From positions 186,001-250,000 of the forward strand of contig RQOL01000507.1 in assembly GCA_013076295.1 (NCBI GenBank): a DNA stretch of 64,000 nt. The letters are read 5' to 3'. The DNA comes from Sanderia malayensis (taxonomy: Eukaryota > Cnidaria > Scyphozoa > Semaeostomeae > Pelagiidae). Shown here one piece after another: positions 39,611 through 53,450 of the stretch. The translations under genes were made by a program, and so were the position numbers. The notes beneath the pieces are model-generated. The model saw only the letters and a program-made list of their open reading frames with translations, was not told where the DNA came from and made no database searches. The stretch's first letter is position 1. Each line of letters starts with the position of its first letter.

Positions 39611-40630
39611 TGCACATGAATTAACGTTATTACAGTTGAAACTAAGTGAAATACACATGGATTTGCTTGTTTTCAGTGAGATTACCTTCGTTCACACTAT
39701 TTCCACATGAATCCACGTTATTGTAGTTGAAATTAAGTCAAATACACATGCATTGGCTTGTTTTCAGTGATATTAACATTGGTTGACACTAATTGCACAT
39801 GACTTCACGTTAGTACAGTGCAAACTAAATAAAATACACATGCAATTACTTGTTCTCAGTGATATTAACATTCGTTCACACTAATTGCATATGAATTCAC
39901 GTTTTTGCAGCCGAAACTAATTGAAATACACATGCATTTGCTTATTTTCAGTGATATTAACATTCGTTTACACTATTTGCACATGAAACTAAGTAAAGTA
40001 CACATGCAATTACTTGTTTTGAGTGATATTAACTTTCGTTCACGCTAATTGCATATGAATTCACGTTTTTGCAGCCGAAACTAATTGAAATACACATGCA
40101 TTTGCTTATTTTCTGTGATATTAACATTCGTTTACACTATTTGCACATGAATTAACGTTATTACAGTTGAAACTAAGTGAAATACACATGGATTTGCTTG
40201 TTTTCAGTGAGATTACCTTCGTTCACACTATTCCCACATGAATCCACGTTATTGTAGTTGAAATTAAGTCAAATACACATCCATTGGCTTGTTTTCATTG
40301 ATATTAACATTCGTTGACACTAATTGCACATGATTTCACGTTAGTACAGTGCAAACTAAATAAAATACACATGCAATTACTTGTTCTCAGTGCTATTAAC
40401 ATTCGTTCACACTAATTGCATATGAATTCACGTTTTTGCAGCCGAAACTAATTGAAATACACATGCATTTGCTTGTTTTCAGTGATATTAACATTCGTTT
40501 ACACTATTTGCACATGAATTAACATTATTACAGTTGAAACTAAGTGAAATACACATGGATTTGCTTGTTTTCGGTGAGATTACCTTCGTCCACACTAATT
40601 CCACATGAATCCACGTTATAGTAGTTGAAA
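39611..40630 (+). repeat. Satellite segment with a 72-bp deletion monomer, paralogous to 48.1-48.8 kb
   Basis: The monomer at 39,943-40,014 is only 72 bp because positions 46-65 of the unit are missing: CACATGAA runs straight into ACTAAG. The stretch 39,960-40,630 matches 48,105-48,775 at 8,145 bp, including the TTAACTTTCG and TTTTCTGTG variants. A 62-codon minus-strand open frame at 40,488-40,676 lies here. It is not supported as a gene, because it simply reads across two monomers in reverse. Confidence 0.85.
39943..40014 (+). repeat. 72-bp deletion monomer (one of five)
   Basis: This monomer lacks 20 bases, unit positions 46-65. The deletion lies between two copies of TGAA (in CACATGAA and TTGAAAC), leaving one TGAA at the joint, as expected from slippage or end joining at a short direct repeat. 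The same deletion joint is at about 48,128, 52,422, 54,974 and 57,523. All five are followed by the TTAACTTTCG variant, so they descend from a single event. Confidence 0.93.
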
Positions 40631-42446
40631 CTAATTGAAATACACATGCATTTGCTTTTTTCAGTGATATTAACATTCGTCTACACTAATTGCACATCAA
40701 TCCACGTTCTTACAGTTGAAACTAAGTAAAATACACATGGATTTGCTTGTCTTCAGTGAGATTACCTTCGTTCACACTATTTCCACATGAATCCACGTTA
40801 TTGTAGTTGAAACTAAGTCAAATACACATGCATTTGCCTGTTTTCAGTGATATTAACATTCGTTCACACTAATTGCACATGACTTCACGTTATTACATTG
40901 CAAACTAAATAAAATACACATGCAATTACTTGTTGTCAGTGATATTAACATTCGTTCACACTAATTGCATATGAATTCACGTTTTCGCAGCCGAAACCAA
41001 AAAAATACACAAGCAATTACTTGATTTCAGTGATATCAACATTCGTTCAGCCTAGTTGTACATGAATCCACGTTATTGCTGTTGGAACTAAGTAAAATAC
41101 ACATGCATTTTTTTCTTTTCAGTGATATCCATTTTCGTTCACACTACTTGCACATGAAATCCCAATATTATGGCTGAAACTAAGAAAAATACACATGGAA
41201 GTTCTTGTTTTGAGTGATGTTAACATTCGTTCACACTAATTGCACACGAATCCACGTTATAGTAGTTGAAACTAAGTCAAATACACATGCATTTGCCTGT
41301 TTTCAGTAATATTAACATTCGTTCACACTAATTGCACATGAATTTACGTTATTACAGCTGAACTAAATAAAATACACATGCAATTACTTGTTTTCAGTGA
41401 TTATAACATTCTTTCACACTAATTGCACATTAATCTACGTTTTTACAGTTGAAACTAATTGAAATACACATGCATTTGCCTGTTTTCAGTGATATTAACA
41501 TTCGTTCACACTATTTGCACATGAATTAACGTTATTACAGCTGAAATTAAGTAAAGTACACATGCAATTACTTGTTTTGAGTGATATTAACATTCGTTCA
41601 CGCTAATTGCATATGAATTAACGTTTTTGCAGCCGAAACCAATTGAAATAGACATGCATTTGCTTATTTTCAGCGATATTAACATTCGTTTCCACTATTT
41701 GCACATGAATTAACGTTATTACAGTTGAAACTAAGTGAAATGCAGATGGAATTGCTTGTTTTCAGTGAGATTACCTTCGTTCACACTATTTGCACATGAA
41801 TCCACGTTATTGTAGTTGAAATTATGTCAAATACACATCCATTGGCTTGTTTTCAGTGATATTAACATTCGTTGACACTAATTGCACATGACTTGACGTT
41901 AGTACAGTGCAAACTAAATAAAATACACATGCAATTACTTGTTCTGAGTGATATTAACATTCGTTCACACTAATTGCATATGAATTCACGTTTTTGCAGC
42001 CGAAACTAATTGAAACACGCATGCATTTGCTTATTTTCAGTGATATTAACATTCGTTTACACTATTTGCACTTGAATAAACGTTATTACAGTTGAAACTA
42101 AGTGAAATGCACATGGATTCGCTTGTTTTCAGGGAGATTACCTTCGTTCACACTAATTCCACATGAATCCACGTTATAGTAGTTGAAACTAAGTCAAATA
42201 CACATGCATTTGCCTGTTTTCAGTGATATTAACATTCGTTCACACTATTTGCACATGAATTAACGTTATTACAGTTGAAACTATGTGAAATGCACATGGA
42301 AATGCTTGTTTTCAGTGAGATTACCTTCGTTCACACTATTTGCACATGAATCCACGTTATTGTAGTTGAAATTATGTCAAATACACATCCATTGGCTTGT
42401 TTTCAGTGATATTAACATTCGTTGACACTAATTGCACATGACTTCA
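40631..42446 (+). repeat. 25-mer-spaced duplication, 2,292 bp, first copy and linker
   Basis: CTACACTAATTG is at 40,681 and 42,973, and GTGATGTTAAC near 41,215 and 43,507, 2,292 bp apart (25 monomers). The match covers about 40,630-41,590 against 42,922-43,882. From 41.5 to 42.13 kb the order instead follows 29.6-30.2 kb (GCAGATGG at 29,831 and 41,742, offset 11,911), so this is a splice of two older segments. Confidence 0.82.
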
Positions 42447-44722
42447 CGTTAGTACAGTGCAAACTAAATAAAATACACATGCAATTACTTGTTTTCAGTG
42501 ATTATAACATTCTTTCACGCTAATTGCATATCAATTCACGTTTTTGCAGCCGAAACCAATTGAAATACACATGCATTTGCCTATTTTCAGTGATATTAAC
42601 ATTCGTTTACACTATTTGCACATGAATTAACGTTATTACAGTTGAAACTAAGTGAAATGCACATGGAATTGCTTGTTTTCAGTGAGATTACCTTCGTTCA
42701 CACTATTTGCACATGAATCCACGTTATTGTAGTTGAAATTATGTCAAATACACATCCATTGGCTTGTTTTCAGTGATATTAACATTCGTTGACACTAATT
42801 GCACATAACTTCACGTTAGTACAGTGCAAACTAAATAAAATACACATGCAATTACTTGTTCTGAGTGATATTAACATTCGTTCACACTAATTGCATATGA
42901 ATTCACGTTTTTGCAGCCGAAACTAATTGAAATACACATGCATTTGCTTTTTTCAGTGATATTAACATTCGTCTACACTAATTGCACATCAATCCACGTT
43001 CTTACAGTTGAAACTAAGTAAAATACACATGGATTTGCTTGTCTTCAGTGAGATTACCTTCGTTCACACTATTTCCACATGAATCCACGCTATTGTAGTT
43101 GAAACTAAGTCAAATACACATGCATTCGCCTGTTTTCAGTGATATTAACATTCGTTCACACTAATTGCACATGACTTCACGTTATTACATTGCAAACTAA
43201 ATAAAATACACATGCAATTACTTGTTGTCAGTGATATTAACATTCGTTCACACTAATTGCATATGAATTCACGTTTTCGCAGCCGAAACCAAAAAAATAC
43301 ACATGCAATTACTTGATTTCAGTGATATCAACATTCGTTCAGCCTAGTTGTACATGAATCCACGTTATTGCAGTTGGAACTAAGTAAAATACACATGCAT
43401 TTTTTTCTTTTCAGTGATATCCATTTTCGTTCACACTACTTGCACATGAAATCCCAATATTATGGCTGAAACTAAGAAAAATACACATGGAAGTTCTTGT
43501 TTTGAGTGATGTTAACATTCGTTCACACTAATTGCACACGAATCCACGTTATAGTAGTTGAAACTAAGTCAAATACACATGCATTTGCCTGTTTTCAGTA
43601 ATATTAATATTCGTTCACACTAATTGCACATGAATTTACGTTATTACAGCTGAACTAAATAAAATACACATGCAATTACTTGTTTTCAGTGATTATAACA
43701 TTCTTTCACACTAATTGCACATTAATCTACGTTTTTACAGTTGAAACTAATTGAAATACACATGCATTTGCCTGTTTTTAGTGATATTAACATTCGTTCA
43801 CACTATTTGCACATAAATTAACGTTATTACAGCTGAAATTAAGTAAAGTACACATGCAATTACTTGTTTTGAGTGATATTAACATTCGTTTACGCTAATT
43901 GCATATGAATTCACGTTTTTGCAGCCGAAACTAATTGAAATACACATGCATTTGCTTATTTTCAGTAATATTAACATTCGTTTACACTATTTGCAAATGA
44001 ATTAACGTTATTACAGTTGAAACTAAGTGAAATACACATGGATTTGCTTGTTTTCAGTGAGATTACCTTCGTTCACACTATTTGCACATGCAACCACGTT
44101 ATTGTAGTTGAAATTAAGTCAAATACACATCCATTGGCTTGTTTTCAGTGATATTAACATTCGTTGACACTAATTGCACTTGAAGTCACGTTAGTACAGT
44201 GCAAACTAAGTAAAATACACATGAAAGTTCTTGTTTTGAGTGATATTAACATTCGTTCACACTTATTGCACACGAATCCACGCTATTACAGTCGAAACTT
44301 ATTGAAATACACATGCATTTGCTTATTTTCAGTGACATTAACATTCGTTTTCACTATTTGCACATGAATTAACATTATTACAGTTGAAACTAAGTGAAAT
44401 ACACATGGGTTTGCTTGTTTTCTGTGAGATTACCTTCGTTCACACTATTTCCACATGAATCCACGTTATTGTAGTTGAAATTAAGTCAAATACACATCCA
44501 TTGGCTTGTTTTCAGTGATATTAACATTCGTTCACACTATTTGCACATGAATTAATGTTATTACAGCCGAAACTAAGTAAAGTACACATGCAATTACTTG
44601 TTTTGAGTGATATTAGCATTCGTTCACGCTAATTGCATATGAATTCACGTTTTTGCAGCCGAAACTAATTGAAATACACGTGCATTTGCTTATTTTCAGT
44701 GATATTAACATTCGTTTACACT
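42447..44722 (+). repeat. Satellite segment, downstream partner of 30.7-33.0 kb
   Basis: This is the second copy of the 2.28-kb stretch at an offset of 11,727 bp. Here it continues past the point where the earlier copy is interrupted by the 1,468-bp duplication, reading CACATGAATTAACG at about 44,730. It holds one recurring open frame at 44,164, with GAGTGATATT where most other copies have GAGCGATATT. Confidence 0.85.
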
Positions 44723-46024
44723 ATTTGCACATGAATTAACGTTATTACAGTTGAAACTAAGTGAAATACACATGGATTTGCTTGTTTTCAATGAGATTAC
44801 CTTTGTTCACACTATTTCCACATGAATGCACGTTATTGTAGTTGAAATTAAGTCAAATACACATGCATTGGCTTGTTTTCAGTGATATTAACATTCGTTG
44901 ACACTAATTGCACATGACTTCACGTTAGTACAGTGCAAACTAAATAAAATACACATGCAATTACTTGTTCTCAGTGATATTAACATTCGTTCACACTAAT
45001 TGCATATGAATTCACGTTTTTGCAGCCGAAACTAATTGAAATACACATGCATTTGCTTGTTTTCAGTGATATTAACATTCATTTACACTATTTGCACATG
45101 AATTAACATTATTACAGTTGAAACTAAATGAAATACACATGGATTTGCTTGTTTTCAGTGAGATTACCTTCGTCCACACTAATTCCACATGAATCCACGT
45201 TATAGTAGTTGAAACTAAGTCAAATACACATGCATTTGCCTGTTTTCAGTGATATTAACATTCGTTCACACTAATTGCACATGAATTTACGTTATTACAG
45301 CTGAAACTAAAAAAAAATACACATGCAATTACTTGTTTTCAGTGATTATAACATTCTTTCACACTAATTGCACATTAATCTACGTTTTTACAGTTGAAAC
45401 TAATTGAAATACACATGCATTTGCCTGTTTTCAGTGATATTAACATTCGTTCACACTATTTCCACATGAATTAATGTTATTACAGCTGAAATTAAGTAAA
45501 GTACACATGCAATTACTTGTTTTGAGTGATATTAACATTCGTTCACGCTAATTGCATATGAATTCACGTTTTTGTAGCCGAAACTAATTGAAATACACAT
45601 GCATTTGCTTGTTTTCAGTGATATTACCATTCGTTCACACTATTTGCACATGAATTAACGTTATTACAGCCGAAACTAAGTAAAGTACACATGCAATTAC
45701 TTGTTTTGAGTGATATTAGCATTCGTTCACGCTCATTGCATATGAATTCACGTTTTTGCAGCCGAAACTAATTGAAATATACGTGCTTTTGGTTATTTTC
45801 AGTGATATTAACATTCGTTTACACTATTTGCACATGAATTAACGTTATTACAGTTGAAACTAAGTGAAATACACATGGATTTGCTTGTTTTCAGTGAGAT
45901 TACCTTCGTTCACACTATTCCCACATGAATCCACGTTATTGTAGTTGAAATTAAGTCAAATACACATCCATTGGCTTGTTTTCAGTGATATTAACATTCG
46001 TTGACACTAATTGCACATGAATTT
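44723..46024 (+). repeat. Satellite monomers, right-domain mosaic
   Basis: About fourteen monomers continue in the same variant order as 22.7-23.3 and 28.5-29.7 kb (ATTAACATTATTACAG, then CGTCCACACTAATTCC, then GAATTTACG, then TTAATCTACG). They end with the CTCATTGCATATG and TATACGTGCTTTTGG monomers. An expanded A-run (CTAAAAAAAAATAC near 45,307) is private. No gene is present. Confidence 0.78.
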
Positions 46025-47503
46025 AGGTTATTACAGCTGAAACTAAATAAAATACACATGCAATTACTTGTTTTCAGTGATTATAACATTCTTTCACACT
46101 AATTGCACATTAATCTACGTTTTTACAGTTGAAACTAATTGAAATACACATGCATTTGCCTGTTTTCAGTGATATTAACATTCGTTCACACTATTTGCAC
46201 ATGAATTAACGTTATTACAGCTGAAATTAAGTAAAGTACACATGCAATTACTTGTTTTGAGTGATATTAACATTCGTTCACGCTAATTGCATATGAATTC
46301 ACGTTTTTGCAGCCGAAACCAATTGAAATACACATGCATTTGCTTATTTTCCGTGATATTAACATTCGTTTACACTATTTGCACATGAATTAACGTTATT
46401 ACAGTTGAAACTAAGTGAAATGCACATGGAAATGCTTGTTTTCAGTCAGATTACCTTCGTTCACACTATTTGCACATGAATCCACGTTATTGTAGTTGAA
46501 ATTATGTCAAATACACATCCATTGGCTTGTTTTCAGTGATATTAACATTCGTTGACACTAATTGCACATGACTTCACGTTAGTACAGTGCAAACTAAATA
46601 AAATACACATGCAATTACTTGTTCTCAGTGATATTGACATCCGTTCACACTAATTGCATATGAATTCACGTTTTTGCAGCCGAAACTAATTGAAACACGC
46701 ATGCATTTGCTTATTTTCAGTGATATTAACATTCGTTTACACTATTTGCACATGAATAAACGTTATTACAGCTGAAACTAAATAAAATACACATGCAATT
46801 ACTTGTTTTCAGTGATTATAACATTCTTTCACACTAATTGCACATTAATCTACGTTTTTACAGTTAAAACTAATTGAAATACACATGCATTTGCCTGTTT
46901 TCAGTGATATTAACATTCGTTCACACTATTTGCACATGAATTAACGTTATTACAGCTGAAATTAAGTAAAGTACACATGCAATTACTTGTTTTGAGTGAT
47001 ATTAGCATTCGCTCACGCTAATTGCATATGAATTCACGTTTTTGCAGCCGAAACCAATTGAAATACACATGCATTTGCTTATTTTCCGTGATATTAACAT
47101 TCGTTTACACTATTTGCACATGAATTAACGTTATTACAGTTGAAACTAAGTGAAATGCACATGGAAATGCTTGTTTTCAGTCAGATTACCTTCGTTCACA
47201 CTATTTGCACATGAATCCACGTTATTGTAGTTGAAATTATGTCAAATACACATCCATTGGCTTGTTTTCAGTGATATTAACATTCGTTGACACTAATTGC
47301 ACATGACTTCACGTTCGTACAGTGCAAACTAAATAAAATACACATGCAATTACTTGTTTTCAGTGATATTGACATTCGTTCACACTAATTGCATATGAAT
47401 TCACGTTTTTGCAGCCGAAACTAATTGAAACACGCATGCATTTGCTTATTTTCAGTGATATTAACATTCGTTTACATTATTTGCACATGAATAAACGTTA
47501 TTA
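46025..47503 (+). repeat. 8-mer duplication, ~735 bp, two copies
   Basis: TCAGTCAGATTACC is at 46,442 and 47,177 (735 bp), and the ATTGACAT(T/C)CG variant near 46,634 and 47,369. Copies are about 46,025-46,759 and 46,760-47,503. The unit differs in content from the 734-bp 8-mers at 27.9 and 38.1 kb, so the shared length is a property of eight monomers and not evidence of one unit. Confidence 0.9.
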
Positions 47504-50500
47504 CAGTTGAAACTAAGTGAAATGCATATGGATTCGCTTGTTTTCAGTGAGATTACCTTCGTTCACACTATTTCCACACGAATCCACGTTATTGTAGTTG
47601 AAATTAAGTCAAATACACATGCATTGGCTTGTTTTTAGTGATATTAACATTCGTTGACACTAATTGCACATGACTTCACGTTAGTACAGTGCAAACTAAG
47701 TAAAATACACATGAAAGTTCTTGTTTGGAGGGTATTAACATTCGTTCACACTTATTGCACACGAATCCACGCTATTACAGTCGAAACGTATTGATATACA
47801 CATGCATTTGCTTATTTTCAGTGACATTAACATTCGTTTTCACTATTTGCACATGAATTAACGCTGTTACAGTTGAAACTAAGTAAAATACACATGGGTT
47901 TGCTTGTTTTCAGTGAGATTACCTTCGTTCACACTTTTTCCACATGAATCCACGTTATTGTAGTTGAAATTAAGGCAAATACACATCCATTGGCTTGTTT
48001 TCAGTGATATTAACATTCGTTCACACTATTTGCACATGAATTAACGTTATTACAGCCGAAACTAAGTAAAGTACACATGCAATTACTTGTTATGAGTGAT
48101 ATTAACATTCGTTTACACTATTTGCACATGAAACTAAGTAAAGTACACATGCAATTACTTGTTTTGAGTGATATTAACTTTCGTTCACGCTAATTGCATA
48201 TGAATTCACGTTTTTGCAGCCGAAACTAATTGAAATACACATGCATTTGCTTATTTTCTGTGATATTAACATTCGTTTACACTATTTGCACATGAATTAA
48301 CGTTATTACAGTTGAAACTAAGTGAAATACACATGGATTTGCTTGTTTTCAGTGAGATTACCTTCGTTCACACTATTCCCACATGAATCCACGTTATTGT
48401 AGTTGAAATTAAGTCAAATACACATCCATTGGCTTGTTTTCAGTGATATTAACATTCGTTGACACTAATTGCACATGACTTCACGTTAGTACAGTGCAAA
48501 CTAAATAAAATACACATGCAATTACTTGTTCTCAGTGATATTAACATTCGTTCACACTAATTGCATATGAATTCACGTTTTTGCAGCCGAAACTAATTGA
48601 AATACACATGCATTTGCTTGTTTTCAGTGATATTAACATTCGTTTACACTATTTGCACATGAATCAACATTATTACAGTTGAAACTAAGTGAAATACACA
48701 TGGATTTGCTTGTTTTCAGTGAGATTACCTTCGTCCACACTAATTCCACATGAATCCACGTTATAGTAGTTGAAACTAAGTCAAATACACATGCATTTGC
48801 CTGTTTTCAGTGATATTAACATTCGTTCACACTAATTGCACATGAATTTACGTTATTACAGCTGAAACTAAATAAAATACACATGCAATTACTTGTTTTC
48901 AGTGATTATAACATTCTTTCACACTAATTGCACATTAATCTACGTTTTTACAGTTGAAACTAATTGAAATACACATGCATTTGCCTGTTTTCAGTGATAT
49001 TAACATTCGTTCACACTATTTTCACATGAATTAACGTTATTACAGCTGAAATTAAGTAAAGTACACATGCAATTACTTGTTTTGAGTGATATTAACATTC
49101 GTTCACGCTAATTGCATATGAATTCACGTTTTTGCAGCCGAAACCAATTGAAATACACATGCATTTGCTTATTTTCCGTGATATTAACATTCGTTTACAC
49201 TATTTGCACATGAATTAACGTTATTACAGTTGAAACTAAGTGAAATGCACATGGAAATGCTTGTTTTCAGTGAGATTACCTTTGTTCACACTATTTGCAC
49301 ATGAATCCACGTTATTGTATTTGAAATTATGTCAAATACACATCCATTGGCTTGTTTTCAGTGATATTAACATTCGTTGACACTAATTGCACATGACTTC
49401 ACGTTAGTACAGTGCAAACTAAATAAAATACACATGCAATTACTTGTTCTCAGTGATATTGACATTCGTTCACACTAATTGCATATGAATTCACGTTTTT
49501 GCAGCCGAAACTAATTGAAACACGCATGCATTTGCTTATTTTCAGTGATATTAACATTCGTTTACACTATTTGCACATGAATAAACGTTATTACAGTTGA
49601 AACTAAGTGAAATGCACATGGATTCGCTTGTTTTCAGTGAGATTACCTTCGTCCACACTAATTCCACATGAATCCACGTTATAGTAGTTGAAACTAAGTC
49701 AAATACACATGCATTTGCCTGTTTTCAGTGATATTAACATTCGTTCACACTAATGGCACATGAATTTACGTTATTACAGCTGAAACTAAATAAAATACAC
49801 ATGCAATTACTTGTTTTCAGTGATTATAACATTCTTTCACACTAATTGCACATTAATCTACGTTTTTACAGTTGAAACTAATTGAAATACACATGCATTT
49901 GCCTGTTTTCAGTGATATTAACATTCGTTCACACTATTTGCACATGAATTAACGTTATTACAGCTGAAATTAAGTAAAGTACACATGCAATTACTTGTTT
50001 TGAGTGATATTAACATTCGTTCACGCTAATTGCATATGAATTCACGTTTTTGCAGCCGAAACCAATTGAAATACACATGCATTTGCTTATTTTCCGTGAT
50101 ATTAACATTCGTTTACACTATTTGCACATGAATTAACGTTATTACAGTTGAAACTAAGTGAAATGCACATGGAAATGCTTGTTTTCAGTGATTATAACAT
50201 TCTTTCACACTAATTGCACATTAATCTACGTTTTTACAGTTGAAACTAATTGAAATACACATGCATTTGCCTGTTTTCAGTGATATTAACATTCGTTCAC
50301 ACTATTTTCACATGAATTAACGTTATTACAGCTGAAATTAAGTAAAGTACACATGCAATTACTTGTTTTGAGTGATATTAACATTCGTTCACGCTAATTG
50401 CATATGAATTCACGTTTTTGCAGCCGAAACCAATTGAAATACACATGCATTTGCTTATTTTCCGTGATATTAACATTCGTTTACACTATTTGCACATGAA

Positions 50501-53450
50501 TTAACGTTATTACAGTTGAAACTAAGTGAAATGCACATGGAAATGCTTGTTTTCAGTGAGATTACCTTTGTTCACACTATTTGCACATGAATCCACGTTA
50601 TTGTATTTGAAATTATGTCAAATACACATCCATTGGCTTGTTTTCAGTGATATTAACATTCGTTGACACTAATTGCACATGACTTCACGTTAGTACAGTG
50701 CAAACTAAATAAAATACACATGCAATTACTTGTTCTCAGTGATATTGACATTCGTTCACACTAATTGCATATGAATTCACGTTTTTGCAGCCGAAACTAA
50801 TTGAAACACGCATGCATTTGCTTATTTTCAGTGATATTAACATTCGTTTACACTATTTGCACAAGAATAAACGTTATTACAGTTGAAACTAAGTGAAATG
50901 CACATGGATTCGCTTGTTTTCAGTGAGATTACCTTCGTCCACACTAATTCCACATGAATCCACGTTATAGTAGTTGAAACTAAGTCAAATACACATGCAT
51001 TTGCCTGTTTTCAGTGATATTAACATTCGTTCACACTAATGGCACATGAATTTACGTTATTACAGCTGAAACTAAATAAAATACACATGCAATTACTTGT
51101 TTTCAGTGATTATAACATTCTTTCACACTAATTGCACATTAATCTACGTTTTTACAGTTAAACTAATTGAAATACACATGCATTTGCCTGTTTTCAGTGA
51201 TATTAACATTCGTTCACACTATTTGCACATGAATTAACGTTATTACAGCTGAAATTAAGTAAAGTACACATGCAATTACTTGTTTTGAGTGATATTAACA
51301 TTCGTTCACGCTAATTGCATATGAATTCACGTTTTTGCAGCCGAAACCAATTGAAATACACATGCATTTGCTTATTTTCCGTGATATTAACATTCGTTTA
51401 CACTATTTGCACATGAATTAACGTTATTACAGTTGAAACTAAGTGAAATGCACATGGAAATGCTTGTTTTCAGTCAGATTACCTTCGTTCACACTATTTG
51501 CACATGAATCCACGTTATTGTAGTTGAAATTATGTCAAATACACATCCATTGGCTTGTTTTCAGTGATATTAACATTCGTCGACACTAATTGCACATGAC
51601 TTCACGTTAGTACAGTGCAAACTAAATAAAATACACATGCAATTACTTGTTCTCAGTGATATTGACATTCGTTCACACTAATTGCATATGAATTCACGTT
51701 TTTGCAGCCGAAACTAATTGAAACACGCATGCATTTGCTTATTTTCAGTGATATTAACATTCGTTTACACTATTTGCACATGAATAAACGTTATTACAGT
51801 TGAAACTAAGTGAAATGCACATGGATTCGCTTGTTTTCAGTGAGATTACCTTCGTTCACACTATTTCCACACGAATCCACGTTATTGTAGTTGAAATTAA
51901 GTCAAATACACATGCATTGGCTTGTTTTTAGTGATATTAACATTCGTTGACACTAATTGCACATGACTTCACGTTAGTACAGTGCAAACTAAGTAAAATA
52001 CACATGAAAGTTCTTGTTTTGAGCGATATTAACATTCGTTCACACTTATTGCACACGAATCCACGCTATTACAGTCGAAACGTATTGATATACACATGCA
52101 TTAGCTTATTTTCAGTGACATTAACATTCGTTTTCACTATTTGCACATGAATTAACGCTATTACAGTTGAAACTAAGTAAAATACACATGGGTTTGCTTG
52201 TTTTCAGTGAGATTACCTTCGTTCACACTATTTCCACATGAATCCACGTTATTGTAGTTGAAATTAAGTCAAATACACATCCATTGGCTTGTTTTCAGTG
52301 ATATTAACATTCGTTCACACTATTTGCACATGAATTAACGTTATTACAGCCGAAACTAAGTAAAGTACACATGCAATTACTTGTTTTGAGTGATATTAAC
52401 ATTCGTTTACACTATTTGCACATGAAACTAAGTAAAGTACACATGCAATTACTTGTTTTGAGTGATATTAACTTTCGTTCACGCTAATTGCATATGAATT
52501 CACGTTTTTGCAGCCGAAACTAATTGAAATACACATGCATTTGCTTATTTTCTGTGATATTAACATTCGTTTACACTATTTGCACATGAATTAACGTTAT
52601 TACAGTTGAAACTAAGTGAAATACACATGGATTTGCTTGTTTTCAGTGAGATTACCTTCGTTCACACTATTCCCACATGAATCCACGTTATTGTAGTTGA
52701 AATTAAGTCAAATACACATCCATTGGCTTGTTTTCAGTGATATTAACATTCGTTGACACTAATTGCACATGACTTCACGTTAGTACAGTGCAAACTAAAT
52801 AAAATACACATGCAATTACTTGTTCTCAGTGATATTAACATTCGTTCACACTAATTGCATATGAATTCACGTTTTTGCAGCCGAAACTAATTGAAATACA
52901 CATGCATTTGCTTGTTTTCAGTGATATTAACATTTGTTTACACTATTTGCACATGAATTAACATTATTACAGTTGAAACTAAGTGAAATACACATGGATT
53001 TGCTTGTTTTCAGTGAGATTACCTTCGTCCACACTAATTCCACATGAATCCACATAATAGTAGTTGAAACTAAGTCAAATACACATGCATTTGCCTGTTT
53101 TCAGTGATATTAACATCCGTTCACACTAATTGCACATGAATTTACGTTATTACAGCTGAAACTAAATAAAATACACATGCAATTACTTGTTTTCAGTGAT
53201 TATAACATTCTTTCACACTAATTGCACATTAATCTACGTTTTTACAATTGAAACTAATTGAAATACACATGCATTTGCCTGTTTTCAGTGATATTAACAT
53301 TCGTGCACACTATTTGCACATGAATTAACGTTATTACAGCTGAAATTAAGTAAAGTACACATGCAATTACTTGTTTTGAGTGATATTAACATTCGTTCAC
53401 GCTAATTGCATATGAATTCACGTTTTTGCAGCCGAAACCAATTGAAATAC
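46300..53450 (+). repeat. Segmental duplication, 4,293-bp offset
   Basis: The stretch 46.3-49.2 kb matches 50.6-53.45 kb at 4,293-4,294 bp: TCAGTCAG at 47,177 and 51,470, ATAAACG at 47,491 and 51,784, TAATTGCACATGACTT at 47,661 and 51,954, and the 72-bp deletion monomer at 48,126 and 52,420. The first copy carries a damaged version of the recurring open frame (TTTGGAGGGTATT near 47,725, one base lost), which is why no frame is seen there. The two copies overlap the 1,286-bp duplication between them. Confidence 0.87.
48890..51470 (+). repeat. 14-mer HOR, 1,286 bp, two copies
   Basis: The TTTTCACATGAA variant is at 49,019 and 50,305, GTATTTGAAATTATG near 49,318 and 50,604, and CACTAATGGCAC near 49,748 and 51,034, all 1,286 bp apart. 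Copies are about 48,890-50,175 and 50,176-51,470. At the junction near 50,175, GGAAATGCTTG is joined to TTTTCAGTGATTATAAC, whereas elsewhere GGAAATGCTTG precedes a 91-bp GAGATTACC-type monomer. This marks the recombination point. Confidence 0.92.

Noticed and set aside
40488..40676. 62-codon open frame on the minus strand
   Set aside because: It reads the reverse of two monomers. The equivalent frame is closed in sister copies, for example near 48.65-48.8 kb, and nothing else supports a gene.
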